A DNA stretch of 64,000 bases, taken from Dehalococcoidia bacterium. Its GTDB lineage: Bacteria > Chloroflexota > Dehalococcoidia > Lucifugimonadales > UBA3495. Below the pieces are notes generated by a model. It was given only the letters and a program-made list of their open reading frames with translations, was not told where the DNA came from and searched no databases. Made by a program: the position numbers and the translations under genes. The DNA is taken from contig JAKUNL010000020.1 in NCBI GenBank assembly GCA_022451925.1, positions 1-64,000 on the forward strand, in the 5' to 3' direction. The first letter of the stretch is position 1. Each line of letters opens with the position of its first letter. Of the stretch, positions 61,895-64,000 are shown piece after piece.

Positions 61895-62093
61895 TTGACA
61901 ACCCTATCTACCAACCATAAAGTAACTTCGTTTCCATCTCTAACTGATTGACGATATTGGATTGATACTATAGCTATGGTTTTATGCGAAAGTGGCCTCG
62001 TACCCAAAACACCATACGGCTAGGTATCCAAAATTTAACTAGCCAGGCATGCTCGTATTCGCGTCCCCTATTCCTGGCTATATAGGGTTTTAA

Positions 62094-62789
62094 ATGACCA
62101 CAACCGACAACCGCACTCGCGCCACCATCGTAGCTGTGGGCCCTGGCGATAACGGATTTCTGACGCTCAAAGGCAGACAAACAATAGAAGAAGCTGACCT
62201 CGTTGCCGGATTCGAAACCGTCCTCAATGTTATCCGACCATTCGCCACAAAAGCTGAACTCTGTTCTATGGCCTACAGGGACCAAGAAGAAGTTCTGGAT
62301 TACGCCGTAAATAAAGTAATCAACGAAGGCAAAAGTCTTGTGGTCTGTGCTTGGGGGGACTTGAATGTGTCCGCAAAAGAACTATTAGACAGAGTGAGAA
62401 AACGGGTTGACCAAGTTGACTTGGTTCCAGGCATCAGTTCTGTCCAGATTGCCATGGCCAGAACTGGAATCTCCCTTGAACACACTGTGTTTGTGACACT
62501 ACACACAAGAGCTGGTACCGAGACCGCACTAGATGAACTGCTCCATTATTTGAAAGAGGGGCAGCGCAACGTTATCTTATTGCCTCGACCCTACGATCTG
62601 ATGCCTGCTGGGATTACCGCGGGTATCTTAAGCAAAGGTGTGGATGGAAACCAACAGATGACCGTCTTCCAACGACTGACCCACGAAGATGAACAACGCT
62701 GGGACGGTACAATCAACGAATGTGCTGTCATCACGTCTGAGTTCAGCGATCTGTCCCTGATGGTGTTTCACAAGCCTGACACACATTAA
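62094..62789 (+). CDS. cbiE: Cobalt-precorrin-7 (C5)-methyltransferase, CbiE-type
   Basis: IVAVGPGDNGFLTLKGRQTIEEADLVAGFETVLNVI; LVPGISSVQIAMARTGI. Confidence 0.82.
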   Translation: MTTTDNRTRATIVAVGPGDNGFLTLKGRQTIEEADLVAGFETVLNVIRPFATKAELCSMAYRDQEEVLDYAVNKVINEGKSLVVCAWGDLNVSAKELLDRVRKRVDQVDLVPGISSVQIAMARTGISLEHTVFVTLHTRAGTETALDELLHYLKEGQRNVILLPRPYDLMPAGITAGILSKGVDGNQQMTVFQRLTHEDEQRWDGTINECAVITSEFSDLSLMVFHKPDTH

Positions 62790-62904
62790 CCACAATGGAT
62801 GCTGGTGCCTTGGATACCACCATCAGCATTGGTAACGTCGATAATTTATTTTTACTGGCTAACATTCACCAATCCAAGGCAAGCCAGAAGGGATAGTTTC
62901 CAGT

Positions 62905-64000
62905 TTGATTCTTTTTGTCACCACGGCCGATACCGACCTGCTAACCGCTGACCGGGCCCTGGAAAACCTTCCCGCAGATTTTTCGGAAGTCAAGGCCTTT
63001 AACCCAGCCAACTTGACCCCACCCAGTTCTACAGGTGATACCTCAAACGGTTCTTCCACCGAAGGGCAGCAACAAGAGATTTTGGAAGCCGCAGCCCAGT
63101 CTGACATTGTCGTACTCCGCCTGCTGGGGGGAAAGCGGTCAATGCCGGAGATTTTCGACCCCCTAGTTCTCCTCTGCCACCAAAAGGGAATCCCTCTGAT
63201 TGCGTGCCCGGGACATCAGGAATGGGACCAGGAGTTAGTCGCAGCTTGTAACGTCCCACCATCCGAACTTGATACCGTGTTTTCCTATCTCATAATGGGT
63301 GGCGTTCCGAATTTTCAGAACCTGTTCCTTTTTTTGAGCGATTCATACCTAGGGTCTGACTACGGCCATGAGGCACCAGCAGAAGTACCATGGGAGGGGG
63401 TATACCACCCAGAGGAAGCCGATGGTCAAACCGCACAGGAATTCATAGACCGCAGATTCCTAGCCGGTCGCCCAAGCGTCGCAGTCCTATTTTATCGCGC
63501 CTACTGGATGAGCGGAAATCTTCTGACCATTGACGCTTTGATACGTCGTTTTGAACAACTGGAAGTCAATGTCCTCCCAATATATTCTTTCAGCTTGAAG
63601 CACAGTCCGGAGGGTGACGGACAAGGAAACAGAACCTTTTCAGAGATTCTTTGCGACGCCAACGGCCAATCGCGGGTCCATTGCATCGTAAACACTATGG
63701 GCATGTCCATGACAGACCTAGAACAAGACGGCGCGACTTTCGCTACCGGACCACAAGTAGATTATCTAGATCAACTGAATGTGCCAATAATCCAGGGGAT
63801 ATTCAGTACAGGTAAAGAATCGGATTGGGAAGACAGTGAACTTGGTCTGGGCCCTATCGATACTGCCATGAGCGTGGCACTGCCAGAATTTGATGGGAGA
63901 ATCATCACGGTTCCGATATCGTTTAAAGAAGAGGTTGCTTCACCTGCGAATAGTAACTCGGACAAAGGTAATTCTGGGAAGATGGATGCCCGTCTCCAGA
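62905..64000 (+). CDS. cobN: Cobaltochelatase CobN N-terminal part (truncated by window end; absent from ORF track)
   Basis: Manual translation from TTG 62905: LILFVTTADTDLLTADRALENLPADF...VVLRLLGGKRSMPEIFDPL...PLIACPGHQEWDQEL...GRPSVAVLFYRAYWMSGNLLTIDALIRRFEQ; open to 64000. Confidence 0.85.
   Translation, partial: MILFVTTADTDLLTADRALENLPADFSEVKAFNPANLTPPSSTGDTSNGSSTEGQQQEILEAAAQSDIVVLRLLGGKRSMPEIFDPLVLLCHQKGIPLIACPGHQEWDQELVAACNVPPSELDTVFSYLIMGGVPNFQNLFLFLSDSYLGSDYGHEAPAEVPWEGVYHPEEADGQTAQEFIDRRFLAGRPSVAVLFYRAYWMSGNLLTIDALIRRFEQLEVNVLPIYSFSLKHSPEGDGQGNRTFSEILCDANGQSRVHCIVNTMGMSMTDLEQDGATFATGPQVDYLDQLNVPIIQGIFSTGKESDWEDSELGLGPIDTAMSVALPEFDGRIITVPISFKEEVASPANSNSDKGNSGKMDARLQ

Noticed and set aside
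61744-62093. Possible cobalamin riboswitch upstream of cbiE
   Set aside because: I could not find the conserved B12-box or GCCACTG-like core; only short hairpins are visible. A covariance scan would be decisive.

Overview
The window is a compact, protein-dense bacterial chromosome segment of moderate GC, read by eye with no database searches. Gene content resembles marine SAR202-type Chloroflexota (LLM-type flavin enzymes, acyl-CoA dehydrogenases, hyuA/hyuB, SMP-30, a SelA-like PLP enzyme), but that placement is inference only. Layout: (1) ~0.2-26.5 kb, accessory catabolic genes plus one tRNA-Ala(GGC), transketolase and 6-phosphogluconate dehydrogenase; (2) ~26.5-32.9 kb, a minus-strand block with isochorismatase, a YHS protein, two adjacent acyl-CoA dehydrogenases, a single-ORF EtfB-EtfA fusion and nicotinate phosphoribosyltransferase; (3) ~33-38.3 kb, a SAM-I riboswitch with terminator followed by mtnA, an mtnP-like gene, a rhodanese, ahcY and metK; (4) 40.0-61.7 kb, a long minus-strand str-S10-spc-alpha ribosomal superoperon ending with truA-rplM-rpsI, with charged low-complexity tails on several proteins; (5) cbiE and the 5' part of cobN at the right edge. 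I saw no transposase, phage, CRISPR, toxin-antitoxin or recognisable defence module. The best candidates for a second look are the SAM-I-controlled SAM/MTA/SAH recycling operon, the fused ETF beside paired ACADs, a 43-aa Cys-containing ORF abutting the NAPRT start codon, the amidase with a small companion ORF, the tailed ribosomal proteins, and several palindromes and structured intergenic regions.
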